From the NCBI RefSeq assembly GCF_004210375.1, contig NC_134830.1:12524001-12588000 (forward strand): 64,000 nt of DNA, given 5' to 3'. Positions 22,530 through 35,889 of this stretch are shown piece after piece. Source of the stretch: Tachypleus tridentatus. Taxonomy: Eukaryota; Arthropoda; Merostomata; Xiphosura; Limulidae. Both the position numbers and the translations under genes were made by a program. Within the stretch, counting starts at the first letter, position 1. Each line of letters starts with the position of its first letter. Under the pieces are notes generated by a model. It was not told where the DNA came from. It was given only the letters and a program-made list of their open reading frames with translations, and made no database searches.

Positions 22530-24464
22530 ACATCTTCCTACTTCAAAATAATTTTACCTTCTTCCATGAGGATGTGTGAACAGCTAGGAAGTGTTAAACT
22601 TGGTCTTGAATCCTAATCTGCTATACTGGTTAGCGTCTCCCTTCGTTCTAATTTCTTTGATTTTGATGTAGAGACTAAGATAACTTTGATGCACTGCTGT
22701 TGTTGGTTGTTTATTTTTTTTTAAATTTCAATTTCCGCAGCTTGTCGTAATATCGTGTAAGTTCCTATTGTTTATTTTTTATATTAGCCTAGAGACTTAG
22801 GAGATCTAAGGTCGGAGTTGAAGGTCCTTTTGGCTTAAATAATATCCTATGTAATTGTTAAAACAGTTCTTCCGATTGTACTGTAAATCTCGTATTTTGA
22901 TTCCAAATAACTGTCTCCTGTTTCGAAGAACTAGAACTTTCTAAAAGAATAGCTAGGTCATTTCTTGTTATTTTTTATTAATGCGAGCTAGTGTACATTG
23001 GTTTTTGAATACACAACGCACAGTCGGAAAAGTATTAAAGAGCATGTCTTACAGCGAAGTCTTACGGTGTAATAAAGTAATTACATTCGCTCACCTTGTT
23101 AATCCAAAATTTATTACATTTTCGGATAAACTGTTTCTGCTTTCTGGTCTTATCACATATAGCCAATTAACCTTTGAGGGATTTTATGTTTCTAATGGCT
23201 AACATGCAGGACAGAATGCCTCTAAGAAGCTTTAGTTCTGGATACATACAACATGTAATAGGATTTATAAATCTTACAAGCATTGATGGTACGTTATTAC
23301 TCGTAATTAAAAATTAGTGTCTAAAAGAACGCCTAGCATTTTCAGACACTTACATTACTGGAAGCAAATACATACTAATATACTTCCAGGCACATGGTTC
23401 GCTTTTTATAATATATTTATATTAAAAAACGCGTTTTTCAACAGAAAACGTAGCCGAATTTCAACCCCAAAAATAATGAACTAAATCCCGAATAAGTTCA
23501 AATCGGTAGCTTGAATATGGATACCGATTAAATTCTGCCTACAAAATTAATGTTTTTATTCTTTCTTCAGCATTTCGTAAATAAATAAATAACTCAATAA
23601 ATTAATCCGTAATACAATTAGTAATTCGTTTGTCACAAAGTGTCCTGTAACCAACAAAGTTATGAATCCGCGAGCAGCTTGATGCATAAAATATTTTATA
23701 AGAATGTGTTTGAAACGTCGATTAAGTCTATTCGAACCACATTAGTTATACTTAGTTTGGATAGCATATTAACGACGGAATGTTACACTTTTATCACCAA
23801 TTGCTAAAACTGACATTTTTTATATAAATTTTTATATCAGCTTAATCCGAATAGTAGATGTCGCCTCTTGTCGACTGTTTCACGTACTATCGCGGCAGAA
23901 TGCCTCGTAAATTGCTTGAACTGATGATATTATATATATTATGCACTTATAGTAATGTTAAATAAATCTTTTAAAGTGACAATATTTCATAGTTTCTCGC
24001 CTTTTTATATTACACACTGGTTACCTTGTATCATGTAACAATGAGCGATGAAAAGGTTTGAAAATTAATTTTAACGTAATGAAATACAAATATATTAGAT
24101 TCGAGAAAAACGTCTCATAATATTTGCAAAAACGTAATTACTAAATATTTCTAAATGAATATTAATTCCTCTCCTAACATATGACGCATACATGTAAGTA
24201 CAGACGTTTCAAATGGTTAGTCTGTTCGAGTCACTTCTTTATCGGTTTTTAGATATTTTGATAGGCCTAGAAAGACCAGAATCACCCTCGACCTCTTCCT
24301 TGTATTTTTTAATTTGTAAGTGTAGAATATTTATATAATTAGGACATGTTTATAAGAAGTTATGCTAATACACGTACTCTGACCTCTTTCTAGGTCATAT
24401 CTCTGTATAATGACATTAAATATGTAAAATACACTTTCGAGTCTATTCGGCAGAGTGTGGTTCG

Positions 24465-24690
24465 GTTTGTTTTGAACTTCACTCCAAGCTACTCAAGTGC
24501 TATCTGCGTTAGTCATCTCTAATTTAGCAATGATAGACTATAGGGAAGGTAGATAGTTAAACCACACACCGCTAACTCTTGAGCTACTCGCTACTTTTTA
24601 ACAAACAAATAGTGTGTTTGATCCTGATAAAGATTCGAACCCATAACCCTCAGCTTGTAAGTGGAGCGCTCTACCCACCAGACCTGCAGA
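24465..24690 (-). mobile_element. SINE A-type body with a different tRNA-like head
   Basis: The body is family A in minus orientation. The head reads, on the minus strand, GGTGGGTAGAGCGCTCCACT then GGGTTCGAATC, with TAC rather than CGT at the anticodon position. Confidence 0.8.
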
Positions 24691-25185
24691 GTGTGTGTAT
24701 AATGTTTAATTCTGATTAAGTATATATATTAATAGTTACTGTAATCGGAGATATAAACCATACAAATATCACTGGTATGTTAACCCTTTACGAACATTCG
24801 AGTTTGACGGAACGATACACGCTAACACCTCGATTTTCTTATATCACTTCATTACTTATGCGTACCAAACTAAATGTTATGATTTTATAGTTCTATTAAA
24901 ATTTAGAAAATTAATAAAACGTAATTACACGTCATATTTTTCAAGTACAGGGGATATTATATGGTCAAGCTAAAATAAAATATAAAAATGTTTTTATATG
25001 TTTTTGTTGTAAAAAAATACGATAAAAACAATGTCGTTGTAGCAATGAAATTAGAGAGAATAATTAAACCATATTTATAACATATCTTCATAATAAGAAA
25101 TAATCTATTAATGAACGTCCAAACGACAGAATCTTTCTTTAGAATATTTTCATTTTTTTAACAAACTACCACGTGCTCACAAAGC

Positions 25186-25460
25186 GTTTTGTTTGTTTGT
25201 TTGTTTGGGAATTTCGCACAAAGCTACTCGAGGGCTATCTGTGCTAGCCGTCCCTAATTTAGCAGTGTAAGACTAGAGGGAAGGCAGCTAGTCATCACCA
25301 CCCACCGCCAACTCTTGGGCTACTCTTTACCAACGAATAGTGGGATTGACCGTCACATTATACACCCCCACGGCTGGGAGGGCGAGCATGTTTAGCGCGA
25401 CGCGGGCGCGAACCCGCGACCCTCGGATTACGAGTCACACGCCTTACGCGCTAGGCCAAG
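25186..25460 (-). mobile_element. SINE A, near full length
   Basis: Tail TTTGTTTGTTTGTTTGGGAA, well conserved body, and head ending CGCGCTAGGCCAAG. Confidence 0.93.
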
Positions 25461-25619
25461 AGGCAAAGATCAGCTTTAATATGTCTAAACTCTTCACTAA
25501 ACCACTGACATACACAATAAAACATTTCACCAAGAGTGTAAAAAATGGTGGAACTTATAACTTCCACGATAATATAACTCACGATACAAGGACAAATACC
25601 ATGAATAGCATGAAAGCTT

Positions 25620-26090
25620 AGCTATAGGCTTATCTGTATCCAGTACTCGATAATTTCTATATGGAACATTTCTAATTTAACGTCTCTAAAACAGCCGTTC
25701 TAAATCCCAGAGTTTGGTTCATATAGGTCAACAATATATTTATAATATGGCCACACAATAAAGACGAGCTTCTGAACAGAGAGCATCCAAAGATACACTT
25801 GACAGAAGAAGCTAATAAACTTGAATTTCTAGACGTGGTGGTTATCAAGTCACATAGTTCAGACGTCATAGATATCGATAAATATCTCGACAGTAACTCA
25901 AATCATGTTGTCGTCGTAATTTGTGTATATTCAACAATTAATAAACTTTTTAATAATGAAGGTGCCAGAGAAAAAGAAAGACACATCACTAAAACGCTTA
26001 CTGACAATGGATATCTGGAACACTTAAAGAAGAAAATAATTAATATAAACACGAATCAGAAAAGGTAAATTGTCAGGTACAGAGCCAGAC
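25620..26090 (+). mobile_element. Penelope-like retroelement fragment
   Basis: Reads LNREHPKIHLTEEANKLEFL DVVV in one frame, then DKYLDSNSNHVV and NEGAREKERHITKTLTDNGY. These correspond to the HP.I.FT.E..N.LPFLDV and ..NGYP blocks of Penelope elements downstream of the catalytic motif. No YVDD region is present, so this is a piece, separate from the 36-kb remnant. Confidence 0.7.
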
Positions 26091-26817
26091 ACCCTGTGTC
26101 AGAAGTCTCTGTAAAAACGTAAAGAGAATATGTAAACATCCTGAAGTCAGAGCAGAAACCAATACAACAAAATCACAGTCAGTGTTTAGCAGACTACCAA
26201 ACGATCTGCAGTAAAAAGAGATAACATCACTTACAACATATATTTTTGAATTCTGTAATTCTGTTTCTAGAGAAAAAAAAACACAAACGCGTCGAATCGA
26301 ACGTAAGAACTAATTTTGGAAAGTGTCAGAACAGTTTTTATTGAAATTTTGTAAAGTGCAGATGTGTTTTATCTGTCTTGAGACCAAATTTGTTTATCTT
26401 GTAATATTCTGTCAAAACGTATTCTGTAGCTGATGTCAGTACAAATGTTTTGGATTATTGAAAAATTTAGTTTTGTTAAAACCTCTTTAGGCATTATGAT
26501 TCAGACTTTTTAGTTTTATATCTTCAATATAAATAGTCTGTGTTCATGTAAACGTTTTTCCCCTCTCCCTTTATTCTTACATCATTTAAACAAATTTGGT
26601 TGTTTTTTTCCATTTAATTTCTGAACTATCTTTGGATAAAAAGATAACATAATCACAGCGTTTCATAAATGTGTTTAGATATAAAATAATGTTCGATGTT
26701 GGGGTCAATGACCATATGTTTAGTAGAGCGTGAATAAAACATTATTTTTATGTTTTTAAGAGATGAGAAGCTATTCATGTTCTGATTACTTATGTATACA
26801 TGAAGGGCATTTTGTGT

Positions 26818-27060
26818 GGCCCGGCATGGCCAGGTGGGTTAAGGCGTTGGATTCATAATTTGAGGGTCGTGGGTTCGAATCCCGTGCGCACCAAACATGC
26901 TCGCCCTTTCAGTTGTGGGGGCGTTATAATGGGACAGTAAATCTCGCTATTCGTTAGTTAGTAAAAGAGTAACCCAAGAGTTGGCTTATACTGCTAAATT
27001 AGGGCCGGCTAGCGTAGATAGTCCTCGTGTAGCTTTCCGCGAAATTTAAAAAAAAAAAAG
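26818..27060 (+). mobile_element. SINE A with body deletion
   Basis: Head GGCCCGGCATGGCCAGGTGG. The stretch between GAGTTGG and ACTGCTAAATTAG is missing, and the tail is A-rich. Confidence 0.92.
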
Positions 27061-28930
27061 TTCATTCTGCATAACAGTGCCGAGATAACTATTAATTTTA
27101 ACTAACCCAAATTATTAAACTTAAAGCACTTTGGAAGGGCTCTAAATTAGATCATACTAACCAAAGACATCCCAAGTTGTTGTTTCTTCTGTCAAAGAGG
27201 TATTCTTTAAAAAATCCCATTTTAGAAGACCCTACATATCATAGAGTACATGTTTTGATATGGTCAAAACAAAATAATATACTTGACTAAAATGTTCAAA
27301 ATTCTTCAAAGCACTTAAGAAGTATTCGCTTCCTATACTCTTCTTACCTAACACCATTTTAAGAAAACACAATGTGTTCGCTATCCGATACAGCACCTAA
27401 ACCAACAAAGCATTCAACCTATACACTTCTTGTTCTGTTTGCAATGAAAATCAAAGTAGGCCTAATTGTAATCGTCGTCTCTAGATCTCATCGACTGGTG
27501 CTGCAACCCAATGTGTGTTCGCGACCCACAGTTGGAGAGCCGCTTAGTTAGGTTGTCCAATTTTTATTGAAGCAACATCTATGAACGAGTTTATACAGGT
27601 GTATACTCTGAATCTGATCGCTTTCTATCTCTCTTACGGTTATTTGAGTATTTGTGTTTGTATACCCGGGAGGGGTCAAGTTTGGTTGACCTCTTCCTTC
27701 TTTCTTTGTATTGGTTTTAGCGACTGTTAAGTGTATTTATAAATTTTACACGAGGGCCAGAGTAACCCGCACTTACTCAGGCCCCCATCGGGGCAATGTC
27801 CATGCACTATCTACATATACACTTGGTGCAAATATATTATTTTTTCTTTATAGTTCCGTAAAAACTTGCACTATCGTTAGAAATATATTAACCATAAAAC
27901 ATTCATATAAATCCCTTTCAATGTTTATTAGTTAATTCCTAAACTAATGTGGAGTCTAGTTTATAGGTGGCCTTTTTTATTTTATTTGGACATATATATT
28001 TACTATGGAAAGGTGTTTAGGACTATCCTCATGATATATACAGTATCTGTCTAGTTCGCTTACTAGTTTTGTCAGAATAATTTATTGTACTATGTAGGAG
28101 TCTATCTGCTATTGTTGCTATGTGTGCATATTTATGCATAAATTCTGTGGAGGTAATTCTGGGTACTTTATAAGTTGTTGTGATTAGTATATTTTGTATT
28201 GTTTGTAGTTTGGCTTGTACCAGTTTTTTACTTACATTTATCCATATTGACTGCATAGTTAATTACGGGTCTAATGTATGTTTTACATATTTGTAAAATA
28301 TTGTCTGCTGTTACTCCACTATTTCTACCAGTTAGATTCATAGTATAGTTTGGTTTTCGCCAAATTTTTGTTTTAATATTATTTATGTGGTTTATCCATG
28401 TTAATTTGTAGTCAAATGTTAGTCCTAAGAATTTTGCAGATGTAGCAGTCTGAAAAAGTGCTTCATTCATATTGACCTGAGGTTGTGCTTTTTTGTGTTT
28501 AGTTAACTTTGTGAATACTGCTAGTTGTGTTTATTTTGATTCTGTATTTTTGACAATATTCACTTATTCTATTTAATTGCGGTTGAATGTTTGTAGCTAC
28601 TGTTGCTGGTGTTGGTGAACTTTTGCAGACTGCCACATCATCAGCGAACTGTGAGGAGTATCCATGATTTGGATCTTTTAGAGGCATATTGTTCACGTAC
28701 ATGATGAATAGGATAGGGCTAACCACTCCTCCTTGAGACACGCCTACTCTGGAGTAAAACATTCTGAGAAGGTCCCTTCAACATTGACTCTGCATATTTT
28801 GTTTTCCAGAAAGTTTGATAGCCAGCTAATAATTCCCTGCGGTAGTCCCATTTCTTTCATTCGGAACCGGAGACCGTTATGCCATACAGTGTCGAAAGCC
28901 TTCTAAATATTGAGAAAGCAAGCTACAGTG

Positions 28931-29194
28931 TAGGCCCGGCATGGCCAGGTGCGTTAAGGCACTCGACTCGTCATCCGAGGGTCGCGGGTTCGAATCCTCG
29001 TCACACCAAACATGCTCGCTGTTTCAGCCGTGGGGGGCGTTATAATGTTTCAATCAATCCCACTGTTCGTTGGTAAAAGAGTATCCCAAGAGTTGGCGGT
29101 GGGTGGTGATGACTAACTGCCTTCTCCCTAGTTTTACACTGCTAAATTAGGGACGGCTGGCCCTTGTGTAGCTTTGCGCGAAATCCAAAACAAA
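28931..29194 (+). mobile_element. SINE A inserted in the Jockey-like element, 12-bp TSD
   Basis: Perfect direct repeats CAAGCTACAGTG at 28919-28930 and 29195-29206 flank a full SINE. It splits the reverse-transcriptase region of the LINE. Confidence 0.95.
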
Positions 29195-30249
29195 CAAGCT
29201 ACAGTGCATTCTCATTTGTTAAAACTATCTACTATAGCTTCTGTTAGTCTAACTAAATGGTCTGTAGTTTGTCTGAATTTTCTGAAACCGTTTTGTTCTT
29301 CTGGTAATTTTGATGTTATCCTCAGGAATGTGAAGAGTCTGTTAGTCATTATTCGCTCAAGAATTTTGCCTACACATCTTGTCGGGCTGATTAGTTGATA
29401 GCTATTTAGGTTATTGGCTGACCTTTCTTCTTTATGGAACATTAATACATTTGCATACTTCCAAGAAACTGGAGTATAATGATAAATTAAAAATTGCTGT
29501 GAGATGCTCAAATAATTTCGGAGTGCCTTTTTTAAGGAAGATGGTTTGTACACCATCTTCTCCTGAAGGTTTGTTTTTAGTCTTTGTTATTGCTTTTATG
29601 AGGAACTGTGTTTGGCAGCATTGTGTTTGTGTATTCGTTTGTGTTGTTGATTTGACAGCTATTTAAGTTGACTGGGAAGAGTGGTTCAAATAGTTCACTG
29701 TCATTCATTATAAAGTTGTTTGTTATAAAATGTGTTCATTTTTGGGTCGTTGTGTGTCTTAAACGTGTTTTGAAGTTCTTGTTTGAATGCTCCTGCTTTT
29801 TCCTTGTTTGTATGTGCTGTGGTATTATTGTGTTCTACTGGTGGATATTTTCTTGGTGTTGTGTCTTCGTTTGTGAGTCTTTTTAAGTGTATCCATAATT
29901 GTTTCGGATCTGTTTTTTTTATTTAGTTGGGAGCAGAAAATCCAGAAAATGTCCCATTTTTTTTCTTGTTTTAATAATTTAGCTTCTACTCTGGGGTAGT
30001 TTCTTATTTTATTTATTTGTGTTTGTAATTCTATATCTCTTGTTTCCATAAACTGGCTTCTATTAATTGTGGTATTATCTTGATTAATATTATTAGTTGT
30101 TTAGGCGGTTTCCTTGCATTGTTTGTGGTTTTATGTTGTTGTTTTGGTATTCCTTTATTCACTGCTGTTTGAAGGCACTCAGTGATTATTTAACAGTATT
30201 TATCGATATCTGTTTTATCTTTAGCTGTTTTCATAAGGGTGTTTGGGAG

Positions 30250-30374
30250 AGTACCCCGCTAGTACAGCCATATGTCTCCGGATTTACAACGCTAAAATCA
30301 GCCGTTCGATTCCCCTCGGTGGGCTGAGCAGATAGCCCGATGTGGCTTTGCTATAAGAAAAACACAAAACACAT
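30250..30374 (+). mobile_element. SINE B inserted in the Jockey-like element
   Basis: Contains CCGTTCGATTCCCCTCGGTG, then GGGCTGAGCAGATAGCCCGA and the TTTGCTATAAGAAAAACACA tail. Flanks TGTTTGGGAG (30240) and TGTTTGGTAG (30375) are likely the target duplication, with one mismatch. Confidence 0.85.
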
Positions 30375-30569
30375 TGTTTGGTAGCTGATGGTTTAGTTCT
30401 TGTATTCCTTCCAATTTACCTTTTTGTAGTCAAATTTTTCTTTTCTATAGATCGTATTTTTATAGGGGGGTGAGATCGAAGACACACTATATAGGTAAAT
30501 GATTACTGTCTACTTATTTTCCCACTTTAAATTTTATTAATTTTTGGATAGTATTCTGAGTCTGATGTA

Positions 30570-30804
30570 CTTGTGTTTGTTTTGAATTTCGCGCAAAGCT
30601 ACACGAGGACTATCTGCGCTAGACGTCCCTAATTTAGCAGTGTAAGACTAGAGAAAAGACAGGTAGTCATCACCACCCACCGCCAACTCTTGGGCTACTC
30701 TTTTACCAACGAATAGTGGGATTGACCGTCACATTATAACTTCCCCACGGCTGAAAGAGTGAGCATGTTTGATGTGACGGAGATTTGAACCCGAGACCCT
30801 CAGA
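30570..30804 (-). mobile_element. SINE A, 5' truncated, 12-bp TSD
   Basis: Perfect direct repeats GAGTCTGATGTA at 30558-30569 and 30805-30816. The tRNA-like head is cut inside the T arm, so the copy has no A box. Confidence 0.93.
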
Positions 30805-30816
30805 GAGTCTGATGTA

Positions 30817-32419
30817 TCCAGAAACATAATTGTCAGTTAGTAACTGTATAATATAATATAATTGTCAGTTAGGGTTGTATGTTACTCTGAGTCGTCAACA
30901 GCTAGAAACTGTATTAAAAAGAAACTGCAGAGTATTTAGTAGTGTAATTAAAAACGCAGTATGTTATTTGATGAAAAGTATGTTTATAACTATAGTTTAT
31001 CAAACGGATAAAAAAATGTTATTTATATTGGGAAAACCCTTATCTTGCGCCCTAATTACAATGTTTACATTAGATGTTAAACCAACGTATCGCACGTGTA
31101 ATACTTGAAATGTACACTTATTACGTAATCTAAGTACGATGTTTCTGGGAAACAGCTGAAACCTTATCGTTTAGAGGTATTTGATAAAAGAGGGCGCCTT
31201 TTTAGTTTCCTAAACAGGACTTTGACCTCAATACTGTTGCTGCTGAAGTTAGGGTAGGGATGAACGATTCCATGTGTAATAATAGCTGGTTGTTTAGATT
31301 GGGTGAGTGGGCCTGTGAGATTCGTCCCCGACTAGCTTCGTGGAATTGCATTAGTGCTTGACACATCAGCAAAAACAGGAGCGTGAGACCATTGTTAAAC
31401 TGATTCTTAAAGCAGACTCTAACGTGATACTAAGGATGTGCTACAGAAAAGTGTAGCATCGAATCAAACCTGCGTGTTATCTTGGTCCACTAGTGGTTTC
31501 GACAGAATCGAATCAAACCTGTGTGTATTCGGGCCCACCCAATTAGTGTAAAAAAATAACCTGGTCGTTCTGCGCATACTGAGTAACAAAAGACAGCACG
31601 TGAGTTTTAATTTTCACTTTGATTTATCGATCTATTAAACTTACACCAGCTGGTCGAATGACCTCTTCCTAACTTAATAACAACTTCTTTTGATACCCCG
31701 CTGATAAATATTTTAATACAATCAGGGCCGCTCGAGCGAGTTTCGCTCCCACTGTATGTATGTTACTCTGAGTTTCAGTAGCTGTTGTTTGATTATTTCA
31801 GTTCTAACAGTTGAATGTTACCACGTTTCTTCAGTAAATACCAAGTAGTTGATAATAACAATGATAGTGGTAGCACGCAGAAGGTTTGGTAAATTATAGT
31901 AAAAGAAAGAAAGGACAAAACCTTGGTGATTTAAACAGGTATATCCGTCTTTTGTTTAACTATAGTTTACCAAATTGTAGAGCGTTTATTACAAGAAGTG
32001 AAAACTGTAAAAGTTCTATTATAAAAAAGAACAATTGATAATTTGATGACTGTTTAGGTTACTTGTAGATGCAGCTGACAAAACAACGATGATTTATCAT
32101 TAACGAAATAGTATGACAAACATTCTCTAAAAGCACAAGTTTAACTATTATGAGTTATGAGTGAGTTAAATTAAACTGAATTAAATTACACTTCACTTAT
32201 GTAATCTAGTTGATTCTACTGTAACTGAGGTTTATGTAACTCATGATAGATGTAAAGCCTAGACCGCTATAGTTTATATTTGTTGTATTAAAACTAGCGT
32301 GATGACATTGGACGTGGCAGATGTTGTACGGTTAACAACTTAATACATATTCTGTTTTTGCTTGCACTCATAAATCATTGGAATATATAAACAACAAAAG
32401 CAAAATCTAAGGAACTTAT
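30817..32419. other. intergenic, nothing recognised
   Basis: Slightly GC-richer at 31.2-31.75 kb, with a short direct repeat ATCGAATCAAACCTG at about 31.46 and 31.51 kb. No reading frame or element could be named. Confidence 0.6.
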
Positions 32420-32775
32420 TTAACAAGAAATCTAATGTATTAAAGGAACTGAACTAACAAAAAAACCCAAGGTGTTAAAAAAACGTAACTAACAAGACAC
32501 CTAAGGGATTAAAGGAACTTAAAAAAACATATATTTTTAAAGAAACTTCATTAACAGCAAATTTAAGGTGTTAAAGGAGATTAACCAACAAGAAACCTAA
32601 GATATTAATGAAACTTAATTAACAACAAACTTAAGGTGTTAAAAGAACTTAACTAACAAGAAACCTAATGTGTTAAAGGAACTTAACTAATAAGAAACCT
32701 ACAGTGTTAAACTAACAAGAAGCCTAAGGTATTAAAGAAACGTAATTAACATCAAACCTAAGACGTTACAGAAAG
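32420..32775. repeat. degenerate minisatellite, about 33 bp, ten or so units
   Basis: Recurring words AACTAACAAGAAACCTAAG and GTGTTAAAGGAACTT with frequent substitutions and uneven unit lengths. It is older than the 21-kb array. Confidence 0.9.
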
Positions 32776-34475
32776 TCAGCTAAATCATATAACATAAACA
32801 TGGTGCACATCAGATAACATATACTGTATATGTACACAGAAAGTGACAGTGATTACGAATACAGTAGGCTTACAAGCTAAGTATATCATATATACTTAAA
32901 AACATATGGTAAATTTGGGTTTCTGGCAATAATTAACATCTTTATTGTTTTATTTTCATTTAAGACATTTTTTTCGGGAAGACTGAAGTGTTGATGTGTT
33001 AATTTGAAAGAAACATCCGTTCAGGGATATTTAAAGAAACATTTCAGTGTTACCATATCCTGTTAACAAAATCCTTGTTTTGTTGTTGTTATTGATTTGC
33101 CCTTGGATATTTTTCCTAATGAGAAACATTATGCCCTGAAACCGTCAAGTGTTGTGGCACGTGGCCAAAAAAAAAAAAAAAAGAAGAAAGAAGATAGAAC
33201 ACTGCTTTCATTAATCTTTCGCGCTCTTAGGAGAAACAACTTCCTCGAAATGCGAAGAGAGATGACGTGTACTTTTCTACTGAAAATAATGCTATTCAGC
33301 TAGTTCTACTTTACTTACACCGAATTTTTTTGACACCAAGTTGGACACAAGAAAGATTATTCTCACTCTTTGTGTGAAACCACGCTAACTAACTCCAATT
33401 GTTATATACATATGTCTTGTAGTCATTTGTTCATATCAGTGCTGAATAATTATATTTGTATATTTAGGTGTTAAACTTTAGTACTGTTTTAATTACTTTT
33501 AACGAAACACATCATTGTAAGTTAATATTATGAAAACCTATGCTATAACATTACTATGTTACTAAAAGCACTAACACAGCCTACCTCGAGAGTTGGGTGT
33601 CATGTTTAGTTGATGCATATAACATTAATAGAGAGTGGTTCCACTTCTGTTGCTCATTACGACCTAGTTTCTGTTAAGAACACTTGTTACCAGTCATTGG
33701 TGCACCTTTGATAGAATTGGCTGTCAGGGATCTTGTAAAACAAATCCAAGTTTCGTAAAGTTTGAGATTTATCTCTTCTGTTAGTCACATCCCAGAAAGG
33801 TTGTTTAGATTCAGATTGCCAAACGTATGTTCTGAACATTAATTGTCGCAATCCAAAACTGATCATCCGTGAAATCTAGCTTTTGGTTTTTGCTCAGTGG
33901 ATGTGTTAGTTTGCTCTTCCGAGATGTTATTAAATCCATGGATAATGGGTTTTATTTCGCAAAATGTGTTCTAAGTCCACATAGACTGAATGAAAAGTAA
34001 TTTCTTTTGGACAGCCGTTCAATGTTTCACAACCTGCATTAGTACGTCCAGTGAGCTTCCGTTTCTTCACCAAAAATGAATTTGGTTAAAACTAGGTATG
34101 CTGGAATATACCAGACACTCATACTATTAATGACGGATAGAAAAGTGCCTTTGCAAGACGATGAACTATTTTCTTGTGGTATCTTACCTACAGATCTGTG
34201 AAGTTGCTAAGCTACGCAAAAATGCACTATAGGGCTCAAATGTAATGTCAGTCGAGAGTGTCCAGTTACTTATTAGGAATGTGCTGTCCCAATACTTTTG
34301 ATAATGCAATGTAAATTATTAAAAAATGTTCATTCATCTTAAGATTTGAAGGGTTTGTTTAATGATATATAATAAGAAGTTCAACAAAATTAGTTATGTG
34401 AGTTTTAAGTTGTTACATTAGAAAGACAAATAAATAAAAATAATGAGATTATGATATTCTGTGCTTCTGCATGAG
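32776..34475. other. intergenic, nothing recognised
   Basis: Contains an A-rich run near 33.17 kb. The segment 33.6-34.3 kb has a composition like an old transposon, but I could not find its ends. Confidence 0.55.
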
Positions 34476-34556
34476 ATGGAAGAAATTTTAGACGATTTTC
34501 ACGAAGTCCTCACATCTCTTCGTACTGCTGTGGAAGAATCCACCAACATCTTCAGG
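34476..34556 (+). CDS. possible small exon, unknown
   Basis: An ATG opens MEEILDDFHEVLTSLRTAVE then ESTNIF, an amphipathic-helix-like stretch ending before AG/GTACAG. No neighbouring exon was found. It may be a fragment of a retroelement. Confidence 0.25.
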
Positions 34557-35391
34557 TACAGTGTCTGACTTTGTGGGAATTACATATTGGGGGAAGTAAC
34601 AGACATGAGTTTTGTTTTTTTGTCAACTGTGTATTTGAGTTTTTGCATGACGACATCTAAAGCGCTGTACTGACCCAGTCTGAATCCATTCTACTCATGT
34701 GTTTTATATCAGTCTTGTGTTGAAGTGTTGTGAAAATTGTTTGTAGTGTCACCTGGTTTCATTTTGTGTGACATCAATGCTATTTTAGCCCTGAACAGTA
34801 TCAAAATAATTGTCTTATAATAATATAATTTCATTCACATTAGTTTTACGTAGATTACTGCCAGAGTCATTAAATTAAATATTTCTGTCTGTTGAAGAAA
34901 ATAAGTTGAGTATTGAATGTATTGTAGTGCATTTGTATTAATGAGGAGTTGTTTATATTGAGGAGTTTTAACATTGAGGTTTCCTGTTATGTCCCTGTTA
35001 TTAAGGATATTATTCATATGTAATCATGCGGGAGATTTTACAGGCAAACCTCTGATATCTGAATTGAAAACGGTCTTTTTTTTAAATTAACTGCTGAAAA
35101 TTAGCTCGATACGAGAGAATAGAATTATATAACATAATATGAAATACACAGTAAAATCATATTACATTTATCACAAGCGGTTAGATTACAGCAGTAATCT
35201 CGCATTTGTAAAGATAAATCATTATTTAATTTATATATTGGGTTACAGAAAGAGACTGCTATACGACTTCTGCAGTTATTTGTTTGTGAGCTTAATTAGT
35301 ACTTCTATTCATGAAGTTTCTCTTTTGATTCATAGGTAATAATAATGTGTTTTTATAGAAAATCTGAAAGATCTGACTGATATGTAAAGAT

Positions 35392-35655
35392 AGCTGGTGT
35401 AGACACAATTTCGTGTGTATAGGTTTACTTTTCAATGTAGATAATATTGCATTTGTATGGGTGTACGTCTTACACCTAAATGTTATTGCCTGTGCTTATA
35501 AAAAATTAAACTTTTTATGTAGACATTATTGTTTGTGTGTAGATTTACCTTTTTATGTCAACACTATTTCCTGTGTATAGGTTTACCTTTTTTATGTAGA
35601 CACTGTTGCTTGCTACGTTTTACGTAGGCGCTATCGTCAGTGTATAGGTTTTTTT
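35392..35655. repeat. degenerate tandem repeat
   Basis: Loose repetition of GTGTATAGGTTTACCTTTT and ATGTAGACACTATTG, about four to five units of roughly 50 bp. Confidence 0.55.
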
Positions 35656-35889
35656 TATTTATTCTGTTTTTCAAGTTTACCTCCCTTTCTTTAGAATCTT
35701 TAATGGATTGTCATAAAATTTTCTAATTTAAATCAAGCTGTGAAAGTGACTTTTAGGTCATTAACATATAAAACATTCTAAATTTGCATTATTCAAACAT
35801 CACAACACGTAAACATACATGGGATGATTTCTGTATTACATGTATTAGTCAGTAAACCTTTTAACTATACAGAGTTTTACCGTTACTGA

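Larger units (their letters stand above)
20556..24464. other. intergenic, minisatellite and SINE only
   Basis: Holds the 34-bp array, a family B SINE and a CA repeat. CTGAAGT...GAAACGTTGTC at about 20930-20965 faintly resembles a Penelope 3' hammerhead end, but no reverse transcriptase precedes it. Confidence 0.6.
27560..30557 (-). mobile_element. Jockey-like non-LTR retrotransposon, 5' truncated and broken
   Basis: Reverse-transcriptase blocks on the minus strand, in order from high to low coordinates. An SNHLPI motif near 30505 (end of an endonuclease domain) is followed by FDYKKVNWKEYKN near 30430 and ETRDIELQTQINKIRNYPRV near 30000. Next come SWKYANVLMFHKEE, ISPTRCVGKILERIM and PEEQNGFRKFRQTTDHLV at 29212-29556. 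Then GVSQGGVVSPILFIMYVNN and the catalytic FADDV at 28499-28762, and KFLGLTFDYKLTWINHI at 28228-28470. Stops and frameshifts are present. The low-coordinate end is set at AATAAA-like sequence near 27560 and is approximate. Three SINEs interrupt or border it. Confidence 0.85.

Noticed and set aside
27511-27556. GCGACCCACAGTTGGAGAGC, resembling a hAT terminal motif (GACCCACAGTTTGAGAACCG)
   Set aside because: Only one end was found and no matching inverted repeat or target duplication, so it is not called an element.
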